Assembly (NCBI RefSeq): GCF_003313245.1
Contig: NZ_QJSD01000009.1
Coordinates: 59,418 to 123,417 of the forward strand
DNA: 64,000 nt
Direction: 5' to 3'
DNA from: Primorskyibacter marinus
Lineage (GTDB): Bacteria > Pseudomonadota > Alphaproteobacteria > Rhodobacterales > Rhodobacteraceae
Below, piece by piece: positions 38,150 through 46,806 of this stretch. Below the pieces are notes generated by a model that was given only the letters and a program-made list of their open reading frames with translations, was not told the DNA's origin and did no database searches. A program made the position numbers and the translations under genes. The stretch's first letter is position 1; each line of letters begins with the position of its first letter.

Positions 38150-38860
38150 TTAACGACCGTTGGCCTTGCGCCATTCGGCGAACACTTCCAGATTGGCCTC
38201 GTCAGTTGCAGGATAGAGCCCGATTATCGTCTGACCGTCACGAACCCGCTCGACCACGAAATCCTCGTATGCGGTCATCTCTGTCGCCTCGACGGCGACC
38301 TCATCGGCAATACCAGCCGGAATTATGATGACGCTGTCATCATCGCCCACCACGATGTCGCCGGGAAAGACTGCCGCATCGCCACAACCGATGGGCACGT
38401 TGATGTCAATCGCCTCGTTGAGGGTCAGGTTGGTGGGGCTGGACGCGCGGCTGTGATAGGCTGGCATATCAAGCGCGCCAATCGACATGGAATCGCGAAA
38501 CCCGCCATCCGTTACAACGCCCTCGCCGCCGCGCACCATCAGCCGGGTGATGAGAATGTCACCCGCACTAGCCGCGCGTGCATCCTTGCGGCTGTCCATC
38601 ACCAGGACATGCCCCTTGGGGCATTGTTCGATCGCCACCCGCTGGGGATGTTCCGGGTTGCGGAACTCTGCCAGAGTATTGCGATCCTCACGGGCGGGCA
38701 TGTAACGTAGAGTGAACGCCGGGCCGACCATGTTGCGGCCCTTGCGCGCCACGGGGCGCACATCCTGAATGACCTGATTGCGAAGCCCGCGTTTGTACAG
38801 TGCCGTCGCCAAAGTCGCGACGGAAACTTGGCGCAGCCGTTCGATTGTGTCGGTGTTCAT
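38150..38860 (-). CDS. RraA-like protein (HMG/CHA aldolase-like fold)
   Basis: 236 residues. The RraA/MenG fold signature is GGFRDSMSIGALDMPAYHSRAS, in which the G-x-x-RD segment supplies the Arg/Asp used by the related 4-hydroxy-4-methyl-2-oxoglutarate aldolases, together with GDIVVGDDDSVIIIPA. Such genes often accompany sugar-acid dehydratases, where the protein may be an aldolase or oxaloacetate decarboxylase-like enzyme; regulation of RNase E is not expected in this context. It lies between the dehydratase and the aldehyde dehydrogenase on one strand, with 162 bp and 183 bp gaps that may hold internal promoters. Confidence 0.82.
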   Translation of the reverse strand: MNTDTIERLRQVSVATLATALYKRGLRNQVIQDVRPVARKGRNMVGPAFTLRYMPAREDRNTLAEFRNPEHPQRVAIEQCPKGHVLVMDSRKDARAASAGDILITRLMVRGGEGVVTDGGFRDSMSIGALDMPAYHSRASSPTNLTLNEAIDINVPIGCGDAAVFPGDIVVGDDDSVIIIPAGIADEVAVEATEMTAYEDFVVERVRDGQTIIGLYPATDEANLEVFAEWRKANGR

Positions 38861-39044
38861 CGTCCTACCATCCGTTATTACTCCACAGCCGAACCGGTGG
38901 TCCGGCGGTTTACTGCCCAGCCGGGGGCCTGCGTCAACGACGCAAAACCCCGCCTAAGCCAATCAGGGACGCGCATCCGCCCGCCCGTGGTCTCTTTCGC
39001 TATCCCGTAATTCCGGCGAGACGCCGTGATCCGGGCCGCCACCA

Positions 39045-40781
39045 TCAGTTGATCTCTGGCTCCGGCACCGGACCGCCAAAGTCGGTCCGGAGGAAATCGA
39101 AATCGCAGCCCTTGTCGGCCTGTTCGACATGGGAAGAAAACATCTTGCCATAACCACGTTCGTAGCGCGGCGCGGGGGCCTGCCACGTCGCACGTCGTTC
39201 GGCAAGTTCTGCTTCGCTGAGCGCGACGTTCAGGGTGCGGTTGGGAATGTCCATCTCGATAATGTCGCCGGTTTCGATCAGGGCAAGCGGCCCGCCGACA
39301 AAGGACTCGGGCGCGACATGCAACACGCAGGCGCCATAGGACGTGCCGGACATACGCGCATCAGACAGGCGGACCATGTCGCGGTGGCCGTCTTTCAGCA
39401 GCGCCTTGGGCATCGGGATCATGCCCCATTCCGGCATCCCCGGCCCGCCTTGCGGCCCGGCATTGCGCAGCACCATGACATGATCGGGCGTCATCGGGTA
39501 ATCTTCGTCATTGATGATCTTCTTGAGCTCGGCATAGCTGTCGGCGACGATCGCCGGTCCCTTATGCGTCTGGAATTTGGGGTCCATTGCCGCCGGCTTT
39601 ATCACGGCACCGTCGGGGGCAAGATTGCCCTTCAGCACGGCAAGGCTGCCCTCGTGGTAAACCGGGTTCGAGAGCGGTCGGATCACATCGTTATTGTAGT
39701 TCTGGGCGTCCGCGATGGTTTCTCCCAGCGTCTTGCCCGTGACTGTGGTCACGCCCAGATCCAGCTTGTCGCCCAATTCTTTCATCAGCGCAGGAAGGCC
39801 GCCTGCATAAAAGAAATCCTCCATCAGGTATTCCGGGCCGGTCGGGCGGATATTGGCCAGCACCGGCGTGGTGTGGCCGATCTCGTCCAGATGCTCCAGC
39901 GTCAGGGGCACACCGGCGCGGCGCGCCATCGCGATCAGGTGGATGATCGCATTGGTGGAACAGCCCGTCGCCATCGCCACGGTCACCGCGTTGCGCGTGC
40001 TTTCCCATGTGATGATCTTGTCTGGTGTCAGATCCTCCCAAACCATGTCCACCGCGCGGCGCCCGCAGGCGGCGGCCATGCGTTTATGCCCCGCATCCGG
40101 CGCAGGGATCGAGGAAGCACCGGGCAACGTCAGGCCAAAGCCTTCGGCAATCGACATCATCGTGCTGGCGGTGCCCATGGTCATGCAAGTGCCATAACTG
40201 CGGGCAATACCGCCCTGCACCCCGTCCCATTGCTCTTTGTTGATCGTACCCGCCCTGCGTTCGTCCCAGTATTTCCAGACATCCGTGCCGGAACCCAGCT
40301 TTTCACCGGCGTAATTGCCCCGCAACATCGCACCCGCAGGCATGAAGATGAACGGCAGCCCCATGCTGACCGCCCCCATCACCAGCGCGGGCGTGGATTT
40401 GTCACAGCCGCCCATCAACACCACGCCGTCGATGGGATGACTGCGCAGGGTTTCCTCGACCTCCAGCGCGCCCATGTTGCGATATAACATGGATGTTGGC
40501 TTCAGGAACTGTTCGCTGAAGGAATGCACCGGCATTTCGACCGGCGTGCCGCCTGCTTGCAGAACGCCGCGTTTCACCCACTCTGCGCGGTCGCGCAGAT
40601 GGTGATGGCAGGGCGAGAGGTCCGACCATGTATTGATCACGGCGATGATCGGCTTGCCTTCCCAGTCGTCGGCGTTCCACCCCATCTGCATCGCGCGGCT
40701 GCGATGCCCCATGGAACGCAGGTCGTCCGGCGCAAACCAGCGCGCAGAGCGAAGGTCTTCGGGCTTTTTGGTCGTGGTCAT
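39045..40781 (-). CDS. IlvD/Edd-family sugar-acid dehydratase
   Basis: 578 residues. Iron-sulfur ligand cysteines lie in SPCHHHLRD, GGCDKSTPA and YGTCMTMGTAST. It is a clear paralogue of, but quite diverged from, the arabinonate dehydratase at 5945-7687, so a different aldonate is likely (for example a xylonate, another pentonate or a hexonate). GAGGGGAAG precedes the ATG and overlaps the stop of the 40-codon gene upstream, so the two are coupled. Within the TRAP operon it would dehydrate the imported acid to a 2-keto-3-deoxy acid. Confidence 0.87.
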   Translation of the reverse strand: MTTTKKPEDLRSARWFAPDDLRSMGHRSRAMQMGWNADDWEGKPIIAVINTWSDLSPCHHHLRDRAEWVKRGVLQAGGTPVEMPVHSFSEQFLKPTSMLYRNMGALEVEETLRSHPIDGVVLMGGCDKSTPALVMGAVSMGLPFIFMPAGAMLRGNYAGEKLGSGTDVWKYWDERRAGTINKEQWDGVQGGIARSYGTCMTMGTASTMMSIAEGFGLTLPGASSIPAPDAGHKRMAAACGRRAVDMVWEDLTPDKIITWESTRNAVTVAMATGCSTNAIIHLIAMARRAGVPLTLEHLDEIGHTTPVLANIRPTGPEYLMEDFFYAGGLPALMKELGDKLDLGVTTVTGKTLGETIADAQNYNNDVIRPLSNPVYHEGSLAVLKGNLAPDGAVIKPAAMDPKFQTHKGPAIVADSYAELKKIINDEDYPMTPDHVMVLRNAGPQGGPGMPEWGMIPMPKALLKDGHRDMVRLSDARMSGTSYGACVLHVAPESFVGGPLALIETGDIIEMDIPNRTLNVALSEAELAERRATWQAPAPRYERGYGKMFSSHVEQADKGCDFDFLRTDFGGPVPEPEIN

Positions 40782-40790
40782 GTCTTCCCC

Positions 40791-40913
40791 TCAGGAAATC
40801 GGTGTCGCAAAGGTGAACAGCACCCAGATCAGAACAGCAGCCAGCACCACGCCGGCGATCCACGGCCACTTGCCGTAGCCGTCGATGTCTTCGCGTGTGT
40901 CGCGTCCAATCAT
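40791..40913 (-). CDS. 40-residue single-span membrane protein
   Basis: An ATG at 40913 preceded by GAGGTG gives MIGRDTREDIDGYGKWPWI, then a hydrophobic helix (AGVVLAAVLIWVLFTFA) ending TPIS and TGA. The hydrophilic, charged N-terminus followed by one span, the good ribosome binding site and the stop (40791) overlapping the next gene's Shine-Dalgarno all argue for a real gene between the TRAP permease and the dehydratase (27 bp after the former). I recognise no family. It might be an accessory subunit of the TRAP transporter or simply an uncharacterised small membrane protein. Confidence 0.72.
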   Translation of the reverse strand: MIGRDTREDIDGYGKWPWIAGVVLAAVLIWVLFTFATPIS

Positions 40914-40939
40914 GTGTCACCTCTTTTTTGAGTCACATC

Positions 40940-43018
40940 TCAGTTCAGCACTTCTGGCAGCCAGAGCGCAATTTGCGGAAAGCTCATCACCAGCACCAGA
41001 CCGACGATCTGAAGGGCGATGAAGGGCAGAACGGCGAGGAAGATCTCTTGCAGGGTGACATCCTTGGGGGCCACCGATTTCAACCAGAAACAGGCCGGAC
41101 CAAAAGGCGGCGACAGGAAATAGATCTGGATGTTCATCACGAACAGGATGCCGAACCAGATCTTCGCCTGATCCTCTGTCAGGCCAAGTTCGGGTGCCAG
41201 CGTCATCACCACCGGCGCAAAGACCGGGACGGTGATGAAGACGATAGCGATCCATTCCATGAATGTGCCCAACACCATCAGGATCAGCATCATCACGATG
41301 ATCGTGCCCATCGCCGACAGGCCGAGGCCAAGGAACATCGAGCGCATGAACTCTGCCCCGCCGACAAGGTTGAAGATGCCAACAAAGCTGACCGCGCCCA
41401 GCACCAGCCAGATGATCGTGCCCACCGTGGTCATCGTGCCCAGCATGGCCGCCGACAGCACCTCCCAGTTAAAGCGGTTGCGCACCGCCGCCACGACAAG
41501 CGAGCCGATGCAGCCCACGGCCGCCGCCTCTGTCACCGATGCGACCCCACCATAAATCGAGCCCATAACCGCGCCGATCAGCAGGATGCACAGGATCACC
41601 GCGGTCAACCGGTCCTTGGACAGGCGTTTCTCCTCGCCGCCGGACTTGGCGGCCACCTCGGCGGCGGTCGGTGCCAGCGAGTGATTGAGGTTGACCCGGA
41701 TCAGCACATAACCGGCATAGAACACCGCCAGCATGATGCCCGGCACCGCGCCCGCCATGAACAGATCGCCGATGCCGACCTCTGCCGACAACCCGTAGAC
41801 GATCATGATGATCGAGGGCGGTATCAGCGTCGCCAGTGCACCTGCGGCGCAAATCAGGCCAATGGTCAGCTTGCGGTCATAGCCCAGCCGGAACATCTGC
41901 GGCAGAGCCACCAGGCCCAGCATCACGATTTCGCCGCCCATCACACCGGACATAGCGGCAAGAATGACGGCCACAACGGTGGTTTGCACCGCGACACCGC
42001 CCCGCAGATTGCCCGCAAAGATCGACATCGCGTCGAACAGGTCTTCAGCAATCCCTGCGCGTTCCAGGATCGAGGCCATCAGCACGAAAAACGGCACCGC
42101 GACCAGCGTGTAATGCTCTAACAGCCCTGCCGCATTGGAACTGACCAGAAACAACCCGCGTGGCCCGAAAAAGGTGATCGCCATGATGACAGAGACGATC
42201 AGCGTGACGATGCCCAGCGGCATGCCGGTCATCATCAGTGCGACCAACAGCACCACCATGATGATCGAGACAGTGCCCAGATCCATCGCCCGCATGTTCA
42301 GCGCCTTGGACGGGTCCAACGCCTTGCCGATGCCAGAGAATCCGTCGGAAATCGCTGCGGCCCAGGAAATGTCAAATGCCTGCCCCAGCAAGGCCGAAAC
42401 AAAATAGATCAGCATGAACGCCGCCAGAAGCTTGACCGCCAGTCGCGCCCCGCCGGATCTCACATGCCGGTGAAGATTCACCGTCAATTGGGTGAGATAC
42501 AGGAAGGCACCGACAACCATCACCGTCTTCAGCACCATCGGCAGCGGAGAGTTGAAGGCCGATCCGGACTTTTCGACGCGCTCGATGCTGACATAGGCCC
42601 GGATCGAGGCATCCGTGAGCAGCATGTAAAGCGCCACGATGCCAACCAGCATCGCGAACAGATCCAGCCACCAGCGTTGCCGGTCACTTGCCATGACATG
42701 AAAAACCGTGATGCCGATATGGCGTTGCTTCAGCGTGATATAACCCGACGACAGCATCCATGCGCTGGCGCACAGCATCATCACCGTCTCGAACGCCCAA
42801 TAGGTCGGCGCGTTCAGTGCATAGCGGGAGAACACCTCGTACAAGGTGGCGGCCGCAGCCACCAGATAGAAAACCGAAATGCCGATGCCCAATGTGTGAC
42901 TGAAATGGTCAACCACATTATAACTATCGCGGCTCAGGTCTTCCTCGCCGTGCAGCGGGTCATCTCCAGCCACCTCCAGCGGTGCCGTCTCCAGATGTTC
43001 GTCATATTCACGGCTCAT
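40940..43018 (-). CDS. TRAP transporter fused small-large permease (DctQM type)
   Basis: 692 residues. The first 200 or so form a four-span DctQ-like module (RYALNAPTYWAFETVMMLCASAWMLSSGY...), fused to a DctM module of about twelve spans (VPFFVLMASILERAGIAEDLFDAM, GEIVMLGLVALPQM, LIPPSIIMIVYGL, FGPACFWLKSVAPKDV). DctQ-DctM fusions are known in TRAP systems. It imports an organic acid with a sodium gradient using the DctP protein encoded upstream. A large palindrome separates it from dctP. The catabolic enzymes downstream suggest an aldonate or related sugar acid. Confidence 0.92.
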   Translation of the reverse strand: MSREYDEHLETAPLEVAGDDPLHGEEDLSRDSYNVVDHFSHTLGIGISVFYLVAAAATLYEVFSRYALNAPTYWAFETVMMLCASAWMLSSGYITLKQRHIGITVFHVMASDRQRWWLDLFAMLVGIVALYMLLTDASIRAYVSIERVEKSGSAFNSPLPMVLKTVMVVGAFLYLTQLTVNLHRHVRSGGARLAVKLLAAFMLIYFVSALLGQAFDISWAAAISDGFSGIGKALDPSKALNMRAMDLGTVSIIMVVLLVALMMTGMPLGIVTLIVSVIMAITFFGPRGLFLVSSNAAGLLEHYTLVAVPFFVLMASILERAGIAEDLFDAMSIFAGNLRGGVAVQTTVVAVILAAMSGVMGGEIVMLGLVALPQMFRLGYDRKLTIGLICAAGALATLIPPSIIMIVYGLSAEVGIGDLFMAGAVPGIMLAVFYAGYVLIRVNLNHSLAPTAAEVAAKSGGEEKRLSKDRLTAVILCILLIGAVMGSIYGGVASVTEAAAVGCIGSLVVAAVRNRFNWEVLSAAMLGTMTTVGTIIWLVLGAVSFVGIFNLVGGAEFMRSMFLGLGLSAMGTIIVMMLILMVLGTFMEWIAIVFITVPVFAPVVMTLAPELGLTEDQAKIWFGILFVMNIQIYFLSPPFGPACFWLKSVAPKDVTLQEIFLAVLPFIALQIVGLVLVMSFPQIALWLPEVLN

Positions 43019-43070
43019 GCCGGATGCCCCCGTTGCCCACCTTTTCCGGCGAGTCGATCCGTCGTGTCAC

Positions 43071-43146
43071 CCGTCCCGGACTTGATCCGGGACCTCTGCG
43101 TCGGCGGCCTTGGCTGACAGGAGGTCCCGGATCAAGTCCGGGACGG
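43071..43146. repeat. REP-like nested palindrome between dctP and dctQM
   Basis: Two 26-bp arms (43071-43096 and 43121-43146) are perfect reverse complements across a 24-base spacer. Each arm is itself a palindrome, GTCCCGGActtgaTCCGGGAC. This unit is a familiar dispersed intergenic repeat in alphaproteobacteria. Between a binding-protein gene and its permease it may stop exonucleases or partly terminate, keeping DctP more abundant than the permease. Confidence 0.88.
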
Positions 43147-43165
43147 ACCTTGTAGAAATGTCGGG

Positions 43166-44206
43166 TTACAGCAGCCCGGCATCTTTCATAAATTTGACGT
43201 GCGCATCATAGACTTCCTGCGCCAGATCGGTCTGCGCGGCAAAGTCGCTCCACGCTTCCTGAGCGATCACGCGAAACTTGTCGCGCTCGGCCTGGGGCCA
43301 GTCAATGACGGTCAATTCACCCGCCGCTTTATCGCGTGCGACCAACTGACGGTCGAGACGATCGAAATACTGCCGCAACCCGTTATATGCCGCCAGATAC
43401 CACGTCTCCAGCGCCGCTTTCTCTGCATCCGTCAGCTCTTCCCAGACCATCTCGGACACGGTGAATTGCAGGATCGGGGTGGAGTGGATGCCCGGAAAGA
43501 TCGGGAACTTTGCGATCTTGTGCATCCCGTTGGAATCGTTGTTGGCATAGGCAGAATTATCCGCAGCATCGATCACGCCTTTTTCAAGCGCGCCGTAGGT
43601 TTCCGACCCCGACATCGACACAGGCGCAGCGCCTGCGCGTTTGAACACGTCTGCGGCAAGGCCTTCGGGCGAGCGGATTTTCAAACCCTTCAGGTCGGCC
43701 ACGCCATTGACCGGCACTTTCGAGACAAAGGCCTCTCTCGCATAGGCACCGCACCCCACGACATGCACGCCGGGGAAGTGGGCATCATACAGCTTTTGCA
43801 GCATTTCCTTGCCACCGCCCTGCGCGCAGAACGCCTGGATCTGGTCGGCAGAGTCGTAGCCCGCGATCAGATCGCCCATCAGTGCAAAGGCAGGATCGAT
43901 CCCGGCGAAATAGTTGATCGAGGTCAGATCACCGTCGAGAATACCAACGCCAATTGCCTCTGCCGTTTCGCGGCGCGGCACGACGGCATCAACAGGCAGC
44001 AATTCGACCGACAAGGACCCGCCGGTCATCGCCTCCAGCTTCGGGACCCATTCCTCGTTCAGATAGGCGAGCGATGCGTGACTGGCGTTGGAACTTGTCT
44101 GGATCTTCAAGGTACGATCCGCGGCCGTTGCCGCATTGGCCGCAAGCGTGAAGCCCGCAACCAGAGTGACGGCCTTGGCGACCGAAACAATCATAGACGA
44201 TTTCAT
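43166..44206 (-). CDS. TRAP transporter solute-binding protein (DctP family)
   Basis: 346 residues with a signal peptide (MKSSMIVSVAKAVTLVAGFTL...ANAATAAD). Landmarks: the conserved Arg of the ligand-binding site in GLKIRSPEGLAADVFKRAGA and MSGSETYGALEKGVIDAADNS. The family variant with HPYFP-like changes (FPGIHSTPILQFTVSEMVWEEL) resembles the mannitol/pyruvate-type DctP group. The periplasmic receptor for the DctQM permease. GGGAGG lies before the ATG. Divergent from the GntR gene, which presumably controls it. Confidence 0.91.
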   Translation of the reverse strand: MKSSMIVSVAKAVTLVAGFTLAANAATAADRTLKIQTSSNASHASLAYLNEEWVPKLEAMTGGSLSVELLPVDAVVPRRETAEAIGVGILDGDLTSINYFAGIDPAFALMGDLIAGYDSADQIQAFCAQGGGKEMLQKLYDAHFPGVHVVGCGAYAREAFVSKVPVNGVADLKGLKIRSPEGLAADVFKRAGAAPVSMSGSETYGALEKGVIDAADNSAYANNDSNGMHKIAKFPIFPGIHSTPILQFTVSEMVWEELTDAEKAALETWYLAAYNGLRQYFDRLDRQLVARDKAAGELTVIDWPQAERDKFRVIAQEAWSDFAAQTDLAQEVYDAHVKFMKDAGLL

Positions 44207-44363
44207 TGGTTTCCTCCCTAAAATCTTGTCGCACCTGCAATCCGTTCCAGGCTTTTCTTCAGAAACGACTAGGCAACTAATATATCAGTGAGATAGGCTA
44301 GGCAACGACTCATTCACCCTAGGTCACGAGACAAGCGCGACACAGAGATGTAGAGAGACGCGC
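44207..44363. promoter_or_regulatory. TRAP operon-GntR divergent control region
   Basis: 157 bp between divergent genes. The 9-mer CTAGGCAAC occurs twice in direct orientation (44269-44277 and 44298-44306; 29 bp start to start), with a looser CTAGGTCAC at 44319-44327. Regularly spaced copies before a regulator gene and its likely target operon suggest binding sites for the GntR protein. Confidence 0.45.
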
Positions 44364-45095
44364 ATGAAACTGACACACAGCACAACTGAACAAGGCCTCT
44401 TTGCCGCTGCGGACGGCGCGCCGCCCGGCGCGTCTGCGGCCCAGCGGGTCTATGCGAACCTGCGTCAGCGCATCGTGAACCTAGAGCTGAAACCCGACAG
44501 CACCCTATCGCGCAACGCATTGGCGAAACATTACAACGTCAGCCAGACTCCGCTTCGTGAGGCCATGCAAAAGCTTGAACAGGACGGGCTTGTGCGAATC
44601 TTTCCGCAGTCTGGCACGGTTGTCGCCCGCATCGACGTCAAGCAGTTGCACGAAACCCAGTTCCTTCGCGTCGCCCTCGAAATCGAGGTCGTCCGACGCC
44701 TCGCAACTGACCCGGATGCAACGACCTTGCACCGCGCCCGAGTTCTTCTGGACATGCAGAAGGCGCTACGCGACAGGCCGGAACAGGCTGATATGTTCAG
44801 CGATCTCGACAAGGCGTTTCACCGGGCGTTGTTCGAAGGCGTCGGCATGATTGCCTTGCACCATAATCTTGAAGGCAGGCTGGGCCATCTGGCACGATGC
44901 CAGCGTCTCGAACTGCCCATGGCTGGCAAAATGATCGGTGTATTGGATGGCCACAAGGCGGTGCTGGACGCCATTGATGCGGGCAACGCAGACGGCGCGG
45001 CCCAGCAGATGCGCAAACACCTGACCGGGACGATCCTGCGGATTTCCGTGCTGCAAGAAGAATTCCCTGACTATTTCACTTCTGAACAGTTGTAG
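44364..45095 (+). CDS. GntR-family (FCD) transcriptional regulator
   Basis: 243 residues. N-terminal winged helix with RVYANLRQRIVNLELKPDSTLSRNALAKHYNVSQTPLREAMQKLEQDGLVRIFPQSGTVV, which has the GntR TPLREA core, followed by an all-helical FCD effector domain whose metal-ligand residues appear as DLDKAFHRALFE and LDGHKAVLDAI. Such regulators usually repress sugar-acid catabolic operons and are released by a pathway intermediate. Divergent from the dctP-dctQM-dehydratase operon, which is its probable target. Confidence 0.9.
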   Translation: MKLTHSTTEQGLFAAADGAPPGASAAQRVYANLRQRIVNLELKPDSTLSRNALAKHYNVSQTPLREAMQKLEQDGLVRIFPQSGTVVARIDVKQLHETQFLRVALEIEVVRRLATDPDATTLHRARVLLDMQKALRDRPEQADMFSDLDKAFHRALFEGVGMIALHHNLEGRLGHLARCQRLELPMAGKMIGVLDGHKAVLDAIDAGNADGAAQQMRKHLTGTILRISVLQEEFPDYFTSEQL

Positions 45096-45128
45096 GATTT
45101 GCAAGATCGAAAGTGGCGACACCTCAAG

Positions 45129-46514
45129 TCAGAGCAACGTCAGGACGCGGAACACCCCAATCAGAAACACCGCAGCCAGCAGGCTGAAAGTCAGGTTCCA
45201 GCGCCATGTCAGTGTCACCGGCGCAAGCCCGCTAACCCGCCCGGTCAGAAGCACAATCGTTGAAAACGGCGAGAACGTCATCGCCAGCGCCCATCCGCAG
45301 GAGATCGACAATGCAATCAAGGTGGGATCGGCGGGCATAACCGGCAATGCGCCGAACAGGCTGCCGAAAAAGATCGCCATCATGATCGGGCTGAGGGCGG
45401 ACAGGCTGAGCAAAGCAATGACCGACGGCAGCAACCCCAACAGGACGTAATCCGGCACCGCGTCGATCCCCAGCGCCTGCCCCAATTCCTGTGCTGGTAT
45501 CAGCCCGGCCAACATTCGGCCAATATAACCCGAGCAGGCCAGCGTCACGGCAACCGGCGCGGCCTTGGGCAAGCTGTCGCGGTAGATCCCGCCCAGTCGT
45601 GACCGCACGAACGGCCAACCTTCGTCGCCCCGGTTTTGCGCCCATAACCAGCCCACCAGCATCACCGGACAGGATACGACCAGACCAAAAACGATGGTAT
45701 CGCCGGTCAGCCACGCTATCGTTCCGGACATGCCCAACAACCAGCAACAGGCAGCCAGAAACATCACTGCGGCATGCCGTGGGAACGGGGGCGGCACCAT
45801 CGGTCGGGCTGCATGCCTTCGCCTGAAGCGCAGTTGATCCTCGATCCCGCCCAAGGCCATCACGCAAAAGAATGTCCCAAGCCCCAACAAAATCCAGCGT
45901 CCGCGATCAACGCCGTGCATCAATTCCATCAACACCAGCGGCGCGATCGCGGTGGGCGACCAGATCACGCTCCAGGCGAAACCGCGCAGCAAGGCGCTTA
46001 GCTGACGCCGCTCGCGGATCGGGTTCAGCGGATCGCCCGGCGACGCATGATGAATGCCACGCTGGATCAACGGCACCAGAAAGCTGACGACACCCACGTT
46101 GAACAGAATCGACATGATTGCCGTGCCACCGTTCAGCGCATAATAGCGTCGTCGCGGCGGCTGACGGGTCAGATAGCCCCCCAACTCGCTGACCGAAGGC
46201 GATGTTGCGGCCGCTTCGTGCAGCAAGCCCAGCAAGAGGATAAAAGCCATCAGAAAGCTCGCCTGATCCAGGGCACCATCTATCAGGCCCGGCTTGCTGA
46301 ACGGGATCCAAAACGCCACGGCCGTCGCCAGAACACTCGCGCCCAGCAGATAATATTCCCGCCCGCTCAGATGCCGGAACGACAAGACAATCACGCCCCC
46401 CATAGCGGCCCAGGCCGTCCAGCGCAGCGGATCCAGCCCTGTGACCCGCGCGCAGATCTCGAACGCCATGATGGCGACGATGGCCGCAGAAAGCAGACTG
46501 CGCGACTGGTTCAT
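45129..46514 (-). CDS. Polytopic membrane protein, possible ion-transporter-superfamily carrier
   Basis: 461 residues with roughly twelve hydrophobic segments and two halves with related endings (FNVGVVSFLVPLIQRG; ALSPIMMAIFFGSLFGALP...FSPFSTIVLLTGRVSGL). The two half-repeats with helix-breaking FSP and SPTAIAP stretches recall carriers of the ion-transporter superfamily (such as DcuC or arsenite/anion permeases), but I cannot name the family. It is convergent with the GntR gene, and GGGGGGA precedes the ATG. The substrate is unknown. Confidence 0.65.
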   Translation of the reverse strand: MNQSRSLLSAAIVAIMAFEICARVTGLDPLRWTAWAAMGGVIVLSFRHLSGREYYLLGASVLATAVAFWIPFSKPGLIDGALDQASFLMAFILLLGLLHEAAATSPSVSELGGYLTRQPPRRRYYALNGGTAIMSILFNVGVVSFLVPLIQRGIHHASPGDPLNPIRERRQLSALLRGFAWSVIWSPTAIAPLVLMELMHGVDRGRWILLGLGTFFCVMALGGIEDQLRFRRRHAARPMVPPPFPRHAAVMFLAACCWLLGMSGTIAWLTGDTIVFGLVVSCPVMLVGWLWAQNRGDEGWPFVRSRLGGIYRDSLPKAAPVAVTLACSGYIGRMLAGLIPAQELGQALGIDAVPDYVLLGLLPSVIALLSLSALSPIMMAIFFGSLFGALPVMPADPTLIALSISCGWALAMTFSPFSTIVLLTGRVSGLAPVTLTWRWNLTFSLLAAVFLIGVFRVLTLL

Positions 46515-46806
46515 ACGTCCCCCCTAAACAGCCGGGCATCACTGACCTGCGTGCAGGAAAAATATGCTGGACACATGATCGTGCTTTCTGTTCATGGCAA
46601 CACCCAGACCCGGCGCGCCCTGTCCCTGACCGTTTTGGCCAAACGGCGACATGGCCCGAGCCACACCGTGCTTGCATGGCTCGGTTGCTGCCATGCTATT
46701 GTTGACATAGTAATATATCAGCAGGCCAGACTGTCCATAGCTCTGTGCCGATTTGGCTTGCCGCTGCGACAGAAACATCCGCGCCCGTGAAACATGAGGG
46801 ATCATT
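46515..46806. other. Gene-free stretch between two divergent genes
   Basis: About 290 bp between the minus-strand membrane protein and the plus-strand aldo/keto reductase. Only overlapping low-quality frames are present. It must contain both promoters, with an AT-rich patch near 46690-46730, but no clear operator or RNA structure was seen. Confidence 0.5.
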
